Below are positions 58,469 through 64,000 of a stretch of 64,000 nucleotides of DNA, piece by piece. Under the pieces are notes generated by a model that searched no databases, was not told the origin of the DNA, and saw only the letters and a list, made by a program, of their open reading frames with translations. Position 1 is the first letter of the stretch. Every line of letters begins with the position of its first letter. Source of the DNA: Candidatus Saccharimonadales bacterium (GTDB lineage: Bacteria > Patescibacteriota > Saccharimonadia > Saccharimonadales > Saccharimonadaceae); assembly GCA_035697325.1 (NCBI GenBank), contig DASSDB010000002.1:1-64000 (forward strand), read 5' to 3'. The position numbers and the translations under genes were made by a program.

Positions 58469-59629
58469 ATGAATGATACACCTTGGCAAGATCTTCACAA
58501 TCGATACAAAGACCAAGACTGGATAGATAAACCGTCGTTATTTGCGCAAACCGCAATAACCTATTTCCCATCCAAAGGCCGCGTGCTTGATCTTGGCGCG
58601 GGTCAAGGCCAGGATAGCCGCTACTTTGCCGAACACGGTTATGATGTTGCGAGTACCGACCTTGAAGAAACGGCGCTTGAGCAAAGTAGGTCAAAATTGC
58701 CAGATGAGTTAAAGCAAAAGATAACTATCCGAAAGATAGACTTGCGCGAAGAGCTGCCATTTGAGGATGGCGTGTTCGATGTGGTGTATGCTCATCTTTC
58801 GCTGCACTATTTTGACTACGAAACGACCGTGCGTTTATTTGACGAGATACAACGCGTAATGAAGCCCGGCGGAATATTAGCTTTCTTTACCAACTCAATA
58901 CATGATCCACAGTACAACACCGGCACCAAACTCGAGGAAGACTATTTTCAGATTGGCGACAAGGCAAAACGATATTTCAGCGTGAGTACTGCCCGAGCTT
59001 TTACTAAGTACTTCGACGTATCACTACTTGATGACCAGGGCGAAACATACAAAGACAACGCCATAGGCGTACACAATCTCATCCGCTTTATTGGCGCTAA
59101 GCGAGCGCACCAGCCCTTCACAATGGCTATTCCGTACTGTGGTGCTATCGTTGAGCGAGAACAAAACGGCGAAAAAGAGGTGCTCATGCAAACCCGCTGG
59201 AAGCCTCACCGTGACCCTGTCTACTCGGGCACACTCGAATTTCCGGCTGGCGTTCTGGATAAACCCTTTGAAGATGTCCATGACGCCTTAGCGCGTGAGA
59301 TCAAAGAAGAGGCCGGTCTGACGCTCAAGGCTATTAAGCAAGATAATCGGACACCGGCTCTCGGCACCGGCAAAGATGATAGTGTCATCGGCTTTCGCCC
59401 CTATTGCTGCACACAACAACTCAATAACGGTAAACCTTGGATCGGCTTTGTTTTTATTTGTGAAGTAGAACCTGGCGAGCCTACAGCACAACTAAGTGAA
59501 GCCAAAGATGCCAAATGGATGAAGGTAAGCGAAGTCAAAGAGCTATATGAAAAGTCGCCAGAAAAGTTCTTTGGCTTAGAGCTTCCAGCTTGGCACTATT
59601 ACTTCAATGAGATGGGGGAACGGGCATGA
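58469..59629 (+). CDS. SAM-dependent methyltransferase fused to a NUDIX hydrolase
   Basis: A 386-residue two-domain protein. Residues 1-200 are a class I methyltransferase with motif I VLDLGAGQGQ at 39-48, acidic motif II STDLEE at 62-67, and the FDVVYAHLSLHYFD region at 103-116. Residues 215-386 are a NUDIX domain with a box starting at Gly261 (one extra loop residue), R276-E277, E280-E281 and G283. Both active sites look complete, so it could methylate a nucleotide-like product or precursor. TATTAT ends 6 nt before the ATG. The stop overlaps the PPC gene start by 4 nt (ATGA). Confidence 0.88.
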   Translation: MNDTPWQDLHNRYKDQDWIDKPSLFAQTAITYFPSKGRVLDLGAGQGQDSRYFAEHGYDVASTDLEETALEQSRSKLPDELKQKITIRKIDLREELPFEDGVFDVVYAHLSLHYFDYETTVRLFDEIQRVMKPGGILAFFTNSIHDPQYNTGTKLEEDYFQIGDKAKRYFSVSTARAFTKYFDVSLLDDQGETYKDNAIGVHNLIRFIGAKRAHQPFTMAIPYCGAIVEREQNGEKEVLMQTRWKPHRDPVYSGTLEFPAGVLDKPFEDVHDALAREIKEEAGLTLKAIKQDNRTPALGTGKDDSVIGFRPYCCTQQLNNGKPWIGFVFICEVEPGEPTAQLSEAKDAKWMKVSEVKELYEKSPEKFFGLELPAWHYYFNEMGERA

Positions 59630-60033
59630 TACATACTTTCCGCCTCAAACCCGGCGCTGATCTTAAAACCGAGATCGAAAACTTTGTAAAAGCCAACAAT
59701 ATACAGGCAGGTTTCATCGTGACTTGTGTAGGTGGTCTCAGCCAAGCTTGTATGCGTATGGCTGGCGCCCTGCCTGATAAGCAAGACATCCGTACCTACG
59801 AAGGCGACTTCGAAATAACTTCACTCGTAGGAACTGTAAGTGTTAATGGCGTCCACCTCCATATGGCTGTATCAGACAAAGATGGCCATAGTTTTGGCGG
59901 CCATCTCAAAGAGGGTACCATCATCCATCCGACTGCTGAGATTGTGATTGGAGAGGATGAGTCTGTTACCTATACGCGAGAACTGGATGAAGAAACTGGT
60001 TTTCCAGAACTGGTTGTTAGGACAAATAAATAA
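59626..60033 (+). CDS. PPC/DUF296-domain protein
   Basis: A 135-residue single PPC (plant and prokaryote conserved) domain: MIHTFRLKPGADLKTEIENF at the start, then GFIVTCVGGLSQACMRMAG, and GVHLHMAVSDKDGHSFGGHL with the conserved histidines. Bacterial members are trimers of uncertain role; some bind DNA or a metal. Translation is coupled to the methyltransferase-NUDIX gene through a 4-nt overlap, so the two probably act in the same process. Confidence 0.9.
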   Translation: MIHTFRLKPGADLKTEIENFVKANNIQAGFIVTCVGGLSQACMRMAGALPDKQDIRTYEGDFEITSLVGTVSVNGVHLHMAVSDKDGHSFGGHLKEGTIIHPTAEIVIGEDESVTYTRELDEETGFPELVVRTNK

Positions 60034-60040
60034 AAATGCT

Positions 60041-60077
60041 AAACAGACCCTACTCAATAACAAGGCGGGGTCTGTTT
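60041..60077 (+). terminator. Hairpin between convergent cargo genes
   Basis: AAACAGACCC (60041-60050) pairs with GGGTCTGTTT (60068-60077). It lies between the PPC gene and the DUF3892 gene and can serve both. Confidence 0.75.
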
Positions 60078-60088
60078 GGGTTACTTAA

Positions 60089-60364
60089 CTAGTACTGAGG
60101 TAGCGAAAGAAGGTTATTCGTCCACGTTTTGTCGGCATAAGTCTGTAGATATTTGATGCGGCCATTGTCACGTATACCGCACCAGACCGTATGAGAGCCG
60201 TCGGGCACATAGGCTTTCTCGTTGTTATCCTCGAGCCATTTAATAAATGACTCACGTTCATAGACACCCAATGTGCCATCTTTCTTCGGGCAACCGTAGT
60301 GCGAGATCGCCTCATGGGGGCTATTCCGGTCGGGTTTCCGGATATGTGTAATTTGAATCGACAT
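60089..60364 (-). CDS. DUF3892-domain protein
   Basis: A 91-residue protein: MSIQITHIRKPDRNSPHEAI, SHYGCPK, a central acidic helix (YERESFIKWLEDNNEKAYVP), and the C-terminal motif KYLQTYADKTWTNNLLSLPQ, which matches the YLKTxxD...NNLLSLP ending of DUF3892. The family function is unknown. A Shine-Dalgarno GAGAGGAG precedes the ATG. It is on the opposite strand from the methyltransferase unit. Confidence 0.8.
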   Translation of the reverse strand: MSIQITHIRKPDRNSPHEAISHYGCPKKDGTLGVYERESFIKWLEDNNEKAYVPDGSHTVWCGIRDNGRIKYLQTYADKTWTNNLLSLPQY

Positions 60365-60481
60365 GCTTTATCTCCTCTCGAGATTTAATTTGGTATACTC
60401 GGAGGGTGACGCAAAAACGCGCCACCCAAAATCTAGTCGCTGGGCATATTTACTCTTGGATAGGTTGTAAGCCTGGCGACT

Positions 60482-60601
60482 TTAGTTTTTGCCGCGTTTT
60501 GCAGCGCCAAGGACGAATACTAACGCCCAACCAGAACTAAAGTTATGTTCTTGGGTGTAGCGAGCGGGACCGTTGATGAGGGTGTCGATGAATTGCTGCA
60601 T
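60482..60601 (-). CDS. 39-residue peptide gene with flanking hairpins
   Basis: Within the 317-nt gap 60365-60681 the minus strand encodes MQQFIDTLINGPARYTQEHN, then FSSGWALVFVLGAAKRGKN. AGAGGT lies 9 nt before the ATG. After the stop the RNA can form GTCGC/GCGAC and GGGTGGCGC/GCGTCACCC hairpins (60404-60480). The short hydrophobic stretch WALVFVLGAA and basic end resemble small membrane-active or leader peptides. The function is unknown. Confidence 0.45.
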   Translation of the reverse strand: MQQFIDTLINGPARYTQEHNFSSGWALVFVLGAAKRGKN

Positions 60602-60681
60602 GTTCGGTAAACCTCTTGGAGAAGTCAGCGCCACACCCGTCGCTCGATTGTTAATCTGTTACCTATAATAACATCTACGAG

Positions 60682-61389
60682 TTACTTTTCTACCGGTTGT
60701 GATGGGTCTGGCTCTTTGCAATACTGCGTTTCAACCATATACGACTGACCACCGAGCCACATGTTATTGTCTCCAGTGAAATCTTCGACCGAGAAACGCT
60801 CTTGCTTCATTGCATCGCCCAAAAGATATACTCGCTGTTTTTCAACCGTAGGAAAAATGATTTCGGCTATATCTTCAGAATAATGCGATACACTTCCGTT
60901 TTTTGAGTCAAGCCGTGCACTAAATACTTCTCCTTGCTGGACAATAGCATCTTCTCCAAGCAAGGCTACTATTTCCTGCACAGAGTGATCCGGGCCATCA
61001 GCATCTGTTCGTGCACCCGTAGCGTGTTGTCCTTCATATAGGCCAAGCACGATACGTGAGGTACCTGGTTGATGAGCCTCACGCAAGTGCACGGCACCCA
61101 GCTTCTCTGCTAAATACTGTACACCAGCCTCACATTCTACTATTCCTGGCGGCAGGCCATATTTATTGCGTGGGAAGCGAGTACGAGTAAACGACGTAAC
61201 ATTGCCAGTATGTGAATCTCTCGTGAGCGTACCGGTGTAGCGATGTTGCGCTTCTGCCGCGGCCGCTAGAGTTGTTACGATGAATTCATCGTAAGGCATA
61301 TCAAATTCAAGTCGAGCACTCCATTGTGGAATAGGCTCAACCTCTCGGAAGGTTGGTGGTTTATAAAACTCAGGGCTTTGACCGGTCAC
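60682..61389 (-). CDS. Protein of unknown function, partner of the XRE regulator
   Basis: A 235-residue soluble protein with no recognised domain. It is rich in acidic residues and Thr/Ser, with segments FDMPYDEFIVTTLAAAAEAQ, SRIVLGLYEGQHATGARTDA and VYLLGDAMKQERF. The start codon overlaps the xre stop by 4 nt, so it is translated with that regulator. It could be the effector of a two-gene unit controlled by the XRE protein, but nothing in the sequence shows an activity. Confidence 0.65.
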   Translation of the reverse strand: MTGQSPEFYKPPTFREVEPIPQWSARLEFDMPYDEFIVTTLAAAAEAQHRYTGTLTRDSHTGNVTSFTRTRFPRNKYGLPPGIVECEAGVQYLAEKLGAVHLREAHQPGTSRIVLGLYEGQHATGARTDADGPDHSVQEIVALLGEDAIVQQGEVFSARLDSKNGSVSHYSEDIAEIIFPTVEKQRVYLLGDAMKQERFSVEDFTGDNNMWLGGQSYMVETQYCKEPDPSQPVEK

Positions 61390-61601
61390 AATCCTTTAAA
61401 CAGCTCCTCTAACGAAACGCCAAGCCCTTTAGCAATTGCCCCTATAACAATAAGCGAGCTATTTTGCTCGCCGCGCTCAATTCGGCCAATATAAGTCAGG
61501 TCGAGATCACACTTATTGCCAAGCGCTTCTTGTGTAAGGCCACGCTCTAATCGGAGCTGACGCACTCTTTTGCCAAACTTTTTTACAACGGGCTTTGTCA
61601 T
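61386..61601 (-). CDS. XRE-family helix-turn-helix regulator
   Basis: A 71-residue HTH_3 protein: GKRVRQLRLERGLTQEALGN, then LDLTYIGRIERGEQNSSLIV and AKGLGVSLEELFKGL, a complete Cro/C1-type domain with no extra parts. A palindrome (ACTACT-AG-AGTAGT) lies directly before the start codon and is a plausible operator. It heads a two-gene unit with the 235-residue protein. Confidence 0.9.
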   Translation of the reverse strand: MTKPVVKKFGKRVRQLRLERGLTQEALGNKCDLDLTYIGRIERGEQNSSLIVIGAIAKGLGVSLEELFKGL

Positions 61602-61603
61602 CT

Positions 61604-61617
61604 ACTACTAGAGTAGT
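61604..61617. promoter_or_regulatory. Candidate XRE operator
   Basis: Half-sites ACTACT and AGTAGT with a 2-bp centre, beginning 2 bp upstream of the xre ATG. The palindrome and the position fit autoregulation. Confidence 0.4.
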
Positions 61618-61781
61618 TCTCTGGCATGAATAACTCTACGGACGATATGTATTATTTTATCTTGAAAGTACTTGCCTATACGGATTATATGTCTTACTAT
61701 GAAACTAGGCTTTGTTTTTTAAAGCGGACAATTTGGAAGACCTAACCCATATTCTTTTGAGTATGGTATGGTCTAAAATCC

Positions 61782-61954
61782 CTGACAGATACTGATCCCG
61801 TCGTTCAGCATCTGTCAGGTCATGCGCCGAAAGGTTCATGGGGTGAAAGCCCGCTGGCGGCGGGTTCTGTGTTTTCTCGCCGTCCTAACAAGAAAGCCTG
61901 ACAGCAATTATGACGAAACGACTAGAGGCAGTCGCAGCGACTGCTATTTATTTT
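61782..61954 (+). ncRNA. Candidate structured RNA in the mobile element
   Basis: The 384-nt gap 61602-61985 has no gene but is highly structured. CTGACAGAT (61782-61790) pairs with ATCTGTCAG (61810-61818). CCCGC (61850-61854) pairs with GCGGG (61860-61864). GCAGTCG (61928-61934) pairs with CGACTGC (61938-61944), followed by a T-rich tail. CTGACAG recurs near 61900, allowing an alternative pairing with the first hairpin. The last hairpin ends about 40 nt before the ATG of the unknown-JAB gene pair, so it could be a cis-regulator or a terminated small RNA. No known family is assigned. Confidence 0.45.
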
Positions 61955-61985
61955 GTACTTTTTTGCGGGAGGCCGGAGGGTAAAT

Positions 61986-62429
61986 ATGCATGGCCTATTC
62001 GTTGAAAAGTACTCACTAAATCACAAAGCTTTATCCCAACAACTAGCCAGGCATATTGCTGCGCATGGCCCGCAAGGAAAAGCTGCGATTGTTACTGACA
62101 AACCAATGACCCTACTTGCATCTGTTCGCAAACAATGGCTTAAGCTTATTCGTTTAATGGAACGTGAGAGATCAAGTACGCTCAACCCTGTCCGAAAAGA
62201 GCAGCTCGAAATACACCTCGAATGGATGCGTCAGCTAAGCTTTACGGCAAAAGCACCGGAAGACATACTTGAAGCGGGCATAACCTTTGCGACGGCTGAC
62301 GATTTTGTACGTACTCCACCCGACTGTCGGATGATTTACATAACCTACAGTTTTGAGCGCGAAAAGCTTCACATGCTAACGAGCTGGATGCCGAGAAACG
62401 GCGTTGTGGTTATCTATGGACAGGACTAA
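61986..62429 (+). CDS. Protein of unknown function upstream of the JAB gene
   Basis: A 147-residue protein. The start at 61986 (MHGLFVEKYSLNHKALSQQL) follows GGAGGGT by about 6 nt; an upstream in-frame start at 61953 lacks a ribosome site. The middle is basic and helical (SVRKQWLKLIRLMERERSST). The C-terminal half shows FEREKLHMLTSWMPRNGVVV. No family is recognised. It overlaps the next gene by 14 nt, indicating a shared job with the RadC-like protein. Confidence 0.65.
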   Translation: MHGLFVEKYSLNHKALSQQLARHIAAHGPQGKAAIVTDKPMTLLASVRKQWLKLIRLMERERSSTLNPVRKEQLEIHLEWMRQLSFTAKAPEDILEAGITFATADDFVRTPPDCRMIYITYSFEREKLHMLTSWMPRNGVVVIYGQD

Positions 62430-62799
62430 GCCATTCACTACAGTCGAGGATATTCTACTGCATCTCAAGTTTATTCGTACCAAAAAGCAGGAGTATATTC
62501 TCTGCCTATCCCTGGATAGCGGAAATCGCCTCATAACTCGTCGAGTAGTGACGATTGGCACGCTTACATCATCACTTGTACATCCGCGTGAAGTATTCGC
62601 TGGCCCGCTGAAAGATCGGGCAGCTAGCGTGATTGTGGCACATAATCATCCATCCGGCGACCCTCATCCGAGTCGTAAGGACATTGAGGCTACGCAACAG
62701 TTAGTGGCGGGTGGGATCTTGCTGGGCATTCCGCTACATGACCATATTATTGTGAGTAAGGAGGGTCATTATAGTTTTAGAAGCAGTCATATGCTTTGA
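62416..62799 (+). CDS. Minimal RadC-like protein (JAB/MPN domain only)
   Basis: A 127-residue protein made of the C-terminal RadC domain only. The JAMM metal motif is complete: His76, His78, Ser86 and Asp89 in AHNHPSGDPHPSRKD. The N-terminal helix-hairpin-helix part of full RadC (about 100 residues) is missing. RadC-like JAB proteins are common on mobile elements; their biochemical role is not established. The start at 62416 overlaps the preceding gene by 14 nt. Confidence 0.85.
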   Translation: MDRTKPFTTVEDILLHLKFIRTKKQEYILCLSLDSGNRLITRRVVTIGTLTSSLVHPREVFAGPLKDRAASVIVAHNHPSGDPHPSRKDIEATQQLVAGGILLGIPLHDHIIVSKEGHYSFRSSHML

Positions 62800-62862
62800 T
62801 ATTCTTAATTTGTTCGGCGGGCACCTAAAATCAATAATGCCACTCTTTGCTATAATCAAGCT

Positions 62863-63093
62863 ATGGCAACAGATAAAAAGCCGACCAAGGAAGAAATCAA
62901 AGAGCTAGAAGCTCAAATTAAACGCGACCAAGAAAAGCCTGTGCGCGAAAACGAACGGCGCGCAAGAGTCGGCAGTAGTTTCAAAGACGCTGTCAAAGAA
63001 ATGTCCAAAGCACCACCAATAACCAATAAAGATGTAGCTAAATGGGCCAAAGAACAGCGTGAAGAAACTGATAGCTTAGAGAACGATAAGTAG
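62863..63093 (+). CDS. Small charged helical protein of unknown function
   Basis: A 76-residue protein made almost entirely of Lys, Glu, Arg and Asp helices (KPTKEEIKELEAQIKRDQEK, KDVAKWAKEQREETDSLEND). TATAAT with an extended TG ends 6 nt before the ATG, another leaderless layout. It is the last cargo gene, 37 nt before the right terminal repeat. Confidence 0.65.
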   Translation: MATDKKPTKEEIKELEAQIKRDQEKPVRENERRARVGSSFKDAVKEMSKAPPITNKDVAKWAKEQREETDSLENDK

Positions 63094-63129
63094 CTTTTAC
63101 ATTCTGAAAATGATACCTCTGTTATGATT

Positions 63130-63161
63130 GGTAACGTCAAGTATATAATTGCCAATTAATA
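63130..63161. repeat. Right terminal inverted repeat and target duplication
   Basis: The 24-bp inverted copy of the left repeat is at 63130-63153, starting GGTAACGTCAAGTATATAAT and ending GCC. It is followed at 63154-63161 by AATTAATA, the same 8 bp that precede the left repeat. Confidence 0.95.
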
Positions 63162-63423
63162 TTATGTACGGTAAAATCGTCGTCACGGCACGAGGAAATG
63201 TCGGTCAATCCTTGAAGGATATGGCTTTCACCATGGATATAATCCCGGCCGTCATGTGCAACCTGAATATGCGAGTGATTATCGCGTGTTCGCTTGCTTC
63301 ATATCCTTTATGCGCATCGTACAGCAAAAAGGCTACAACCGTTCCGCCTCTTTACTTTTTCACTATTTTCCTCTATAATCTCACTTTGATTGTACTAACA
63401 AGCTTTTAAGAAAAAGGATATAC
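63162..63423 (+). promoter_or_regulatory. rpsT promoter region; no other feature seen
   Basis: TTTACT (63351-63356), a 17-bp spacer and TATAAT (63374-63379) form the rpsT promoter. The leader of about 37 nt ends in AAGGA 6 nt before the ATG. From 63162 to 63340 I see no supported gene; an open frame there (63149-63409) runs through the promoter and has no family resemblance. Confidence 0.65.
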
Positions 63424-63813
63424 ATGCCAATCATCAAATCAGCTATTAAACGAATGAAGCAGACCGCGAAGCGCCGCGAGCGCAACGTTGGTATTAAGCG
63501 TGACATTAAATCTGCGGTAAAAGCATTTATTGCAAAGCCAACGAGCGAGGGTCTTTCGGCGGCTCACAGCGAGCTTGATACGGCCGTTAAAAAGAAGCTT
63601 CTTAAGAAAAACACTGTTGCACGTCGCAAAAGCCAACTTGCGAAAGTTGCGAAAGACGCCGGCGTCAAACTAGCCGCAAGTAAAAAAGCAACGCCAAAAA
63701 CGGCCACAGCTAAAAAGCCTGCTGCCAAAAAAGAGACCGTAGCAAAAGCACCGGCTAAAAAGACTCCTGCCAAAAAACCAGCGGCCAAGAAGCCTGCTGC
63801 TAAAAAAGCCTAA
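63424..63813 (+). CDS. rpsT: 30S ribosomal protein bS20 with long Lys/Ala-rich tail
   Basis: A 129-residue protein. Residues 1-85 are S20 (MPIIKSAIKRMKQTAKRRER, KSAVKAFI, and KKLLKKNTVARRKSQLAKVA). Bacterial S20 normally ends near residue 88. Here about 45 further residues follow, built of KKPAAKK- and KKTPAKK-type repeats like those of histone H1 and bacterial Hc1-type nucleoid proteins. The tail may bind rRNA or DNA more broadly. The gene is next to holA, a conserved pairing. Confidence 0.95.
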   Translation: MPIIKSAIKRMKQTAKRRERNVGIKRDIKSAVKAFIAKPTSEGLSAAHSELDTAVKKKLLKKNTVARRKSQLAKVAKDAGVKLAASKKATPKTATAKKPAAKKETVAKAPAKKTPAKKPAAKKPAAKKA

Positions 63814-63832
63814 GCACTTTTTCGCTTTACCT

Positions 63833-63864
63833 AAACAGCCCTGAGACTATTGGGCTGTTTTTGC
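63833..63864 (+). terminator. Terminator of rpsT, overlapping the end of holA
   Basis: AAACAGCCC (63833-63841) pairs with GGGCTGTTT (63852-63860), followed by TT. The holA stop codon (63847-63849) lies in its loop, so the hairpin can serve both convergent genes. Confidence 0.85.
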
Positions 63865-64000
63865 TACCTTCAAAAGCGCGCGTTCAAGAAGCAACCAAGG
63901 TTCAGCAACCGATGTTTTCATATCGGCATCAGCTTCAGCGAAATGCGCCAGAATTTCTTTACCTCCACGACTACTAAGGCGCTTGGCGGGTTGACTTAAC
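63847..64000 (-). CDS. holA: DNA polymerase III delta subunit, C-terminal end only
   Basis: The last 50 codons before the TAG at 63847-63849 are visible; the rest lies beyond the window. The sequence RLSSRGGKEILAHFAEADAD, then MKTSVAEPWLLLERALLKVA, matches the C-terminal helical domain of the clamp-loader delta subunit, whose relatives read DxxxKTG....LERLLLxL. Its place beside rpsT is a common arrangement and supports the call. Confidence 0.75.
   Translation of the reverse strand, partial: LSQPAKRLSSRGGKEILAHFAEADADMKTSVAEPWLLLERALLKVAKTAQ

Larger units (their letters stand above)
57383..63153. mobile_element. 5.77-kb IS1595-type transposon with cargo genes
   Basis: Bounded by identical 24-bp inverted repeats (24 of 24) and by an 8-bp duplication AATTAATA at 57375-57382 and 63154-63161. 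Eight bp is the duplication length made by IS1595-family transposases, and the gene next to the left end encodes one. The cargo comprises the tail of a replication-relaxation-like gene, a methyltransferase-NUDIX fusion, a PPC protein, a DUF3892 protein, a 39-residue peptide, a 235-residue unknown, an XRE regulator, an RNA candidate, an unknown plus JAB pair and a charged small protein. The transposase is truncated, so the element cannot now move by itself unless another copy acts in trans. Confidence 0.9.

Noticed and set aside
63149-63409. An 86-codon frame crossing the right end of the mobile element
   Set aside because: It starts in the terminal repeat, contains the rpsT promoter and shows no recognisable protein.
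1-64000. UGA recoding as in some CPR lineages
   Set aside because: Conserved genes end normally and have no in-frame UGA, so the standard code applies. This argues against Gracilibacteria or Absconditabacteria.
1-64000. CRISPR arrays or an intact prophage
   Set aside because: No regularly spaced direct repeats were seen, and no capsid, terminase, portal or tail genes were found.

Overview
The window reads as a chromosomal segment of a candidate-phyla-radiation bacterium, most likely a Saccharibacteria (TM7) genome. The reasons are the gene set and its style: very short intergenic gaps, the standard genetic code, a single long type IV pilus operon, RNase J plus PNPase, many NUDIX proteins, compact or trimmed enzymes (ThrS without a TGS domain, a short TruB, a UDG without its Fe-S cysteines) and many -10 boxes placed 6-8 nt before the start codon. 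The phylum assignment is an inference; no 16S gene is present.

Layout. 1-8.0 kb: a partial NUDIX gene, tRNA-Pro, an M50 protease, a winged-helix/NUDIX protein, rpmB, an MBL-fold protein, miaA, an alkyltransferase-like gene and thrS, which sits behind a T-box leader; then tRNA-Val and a broken HAD gene. 8.1-16.8 kb: a 40-residue leaderless gene, nrdR, a membrane glycosyltransferase, tRNA-Thr and tRNA-Asp, a candidate structured RNA, a GNAT gene, superoxide dismutase, a parvulin-like chaperone, tRNA-Arg, ndk, uppP and a Xer recombinase. 16.8-31.0 kb: a type IV pilus locus on the minus strand (large exported protein, PilM/N/O, PilB, PilT, PilC, pilin, prepilin peptidase, four minor prepilin-like proteins). 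31-44.1 kb: housekeeping genes (ychF, tlyA, a class A beta-lactamase-like hydrolase, efp, the rpsF-ssb-rpsR operon, ftsK, rnj).

44.3-54.6 kb: conserved genes (udg, pnp, an aminotransferase, an IMPase-like gene, rpsO, truB) are interspersed with single genes that have their own sigma70-type promoter, a strong Shine-Dalgarno and visibly G+C-rich codons. One of these is a WhiB-family gene, a family classically confined to Actinobacteria and their phages. These look like acquisitions from an actinobacterial host or its phages.

57.4-63.2 kb: a 5.77-kb mobile element. It has identical 24-bp terminal inverted repeats (57383-57406 and 63130-63153) and an identical 8-bp flanking duplication AATTAATA. 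It begins with an IS1595-type transposase that is now truncated and joined to the tail of a replication-relaxation-like gene. Its cargo is a methyltransferase-NUDIX fusion, a PPC/DUF296 protein, a DUF3892 protein, a 39-residue peptide, an XRE regulator with an unknown partner, a structured intergenic RNA candidate, and an unknown gene overlapping a minimal RadC/JAB gene. It lies between a DHH-like gene and rpsT. The window ends with rpsT and the C-terminus of holA.

The strongest candidates for something new are this cargo-carrying element, the recurrent leaderless promoters, the foreign islands with WhiB, and the unassigned RNA candidates.
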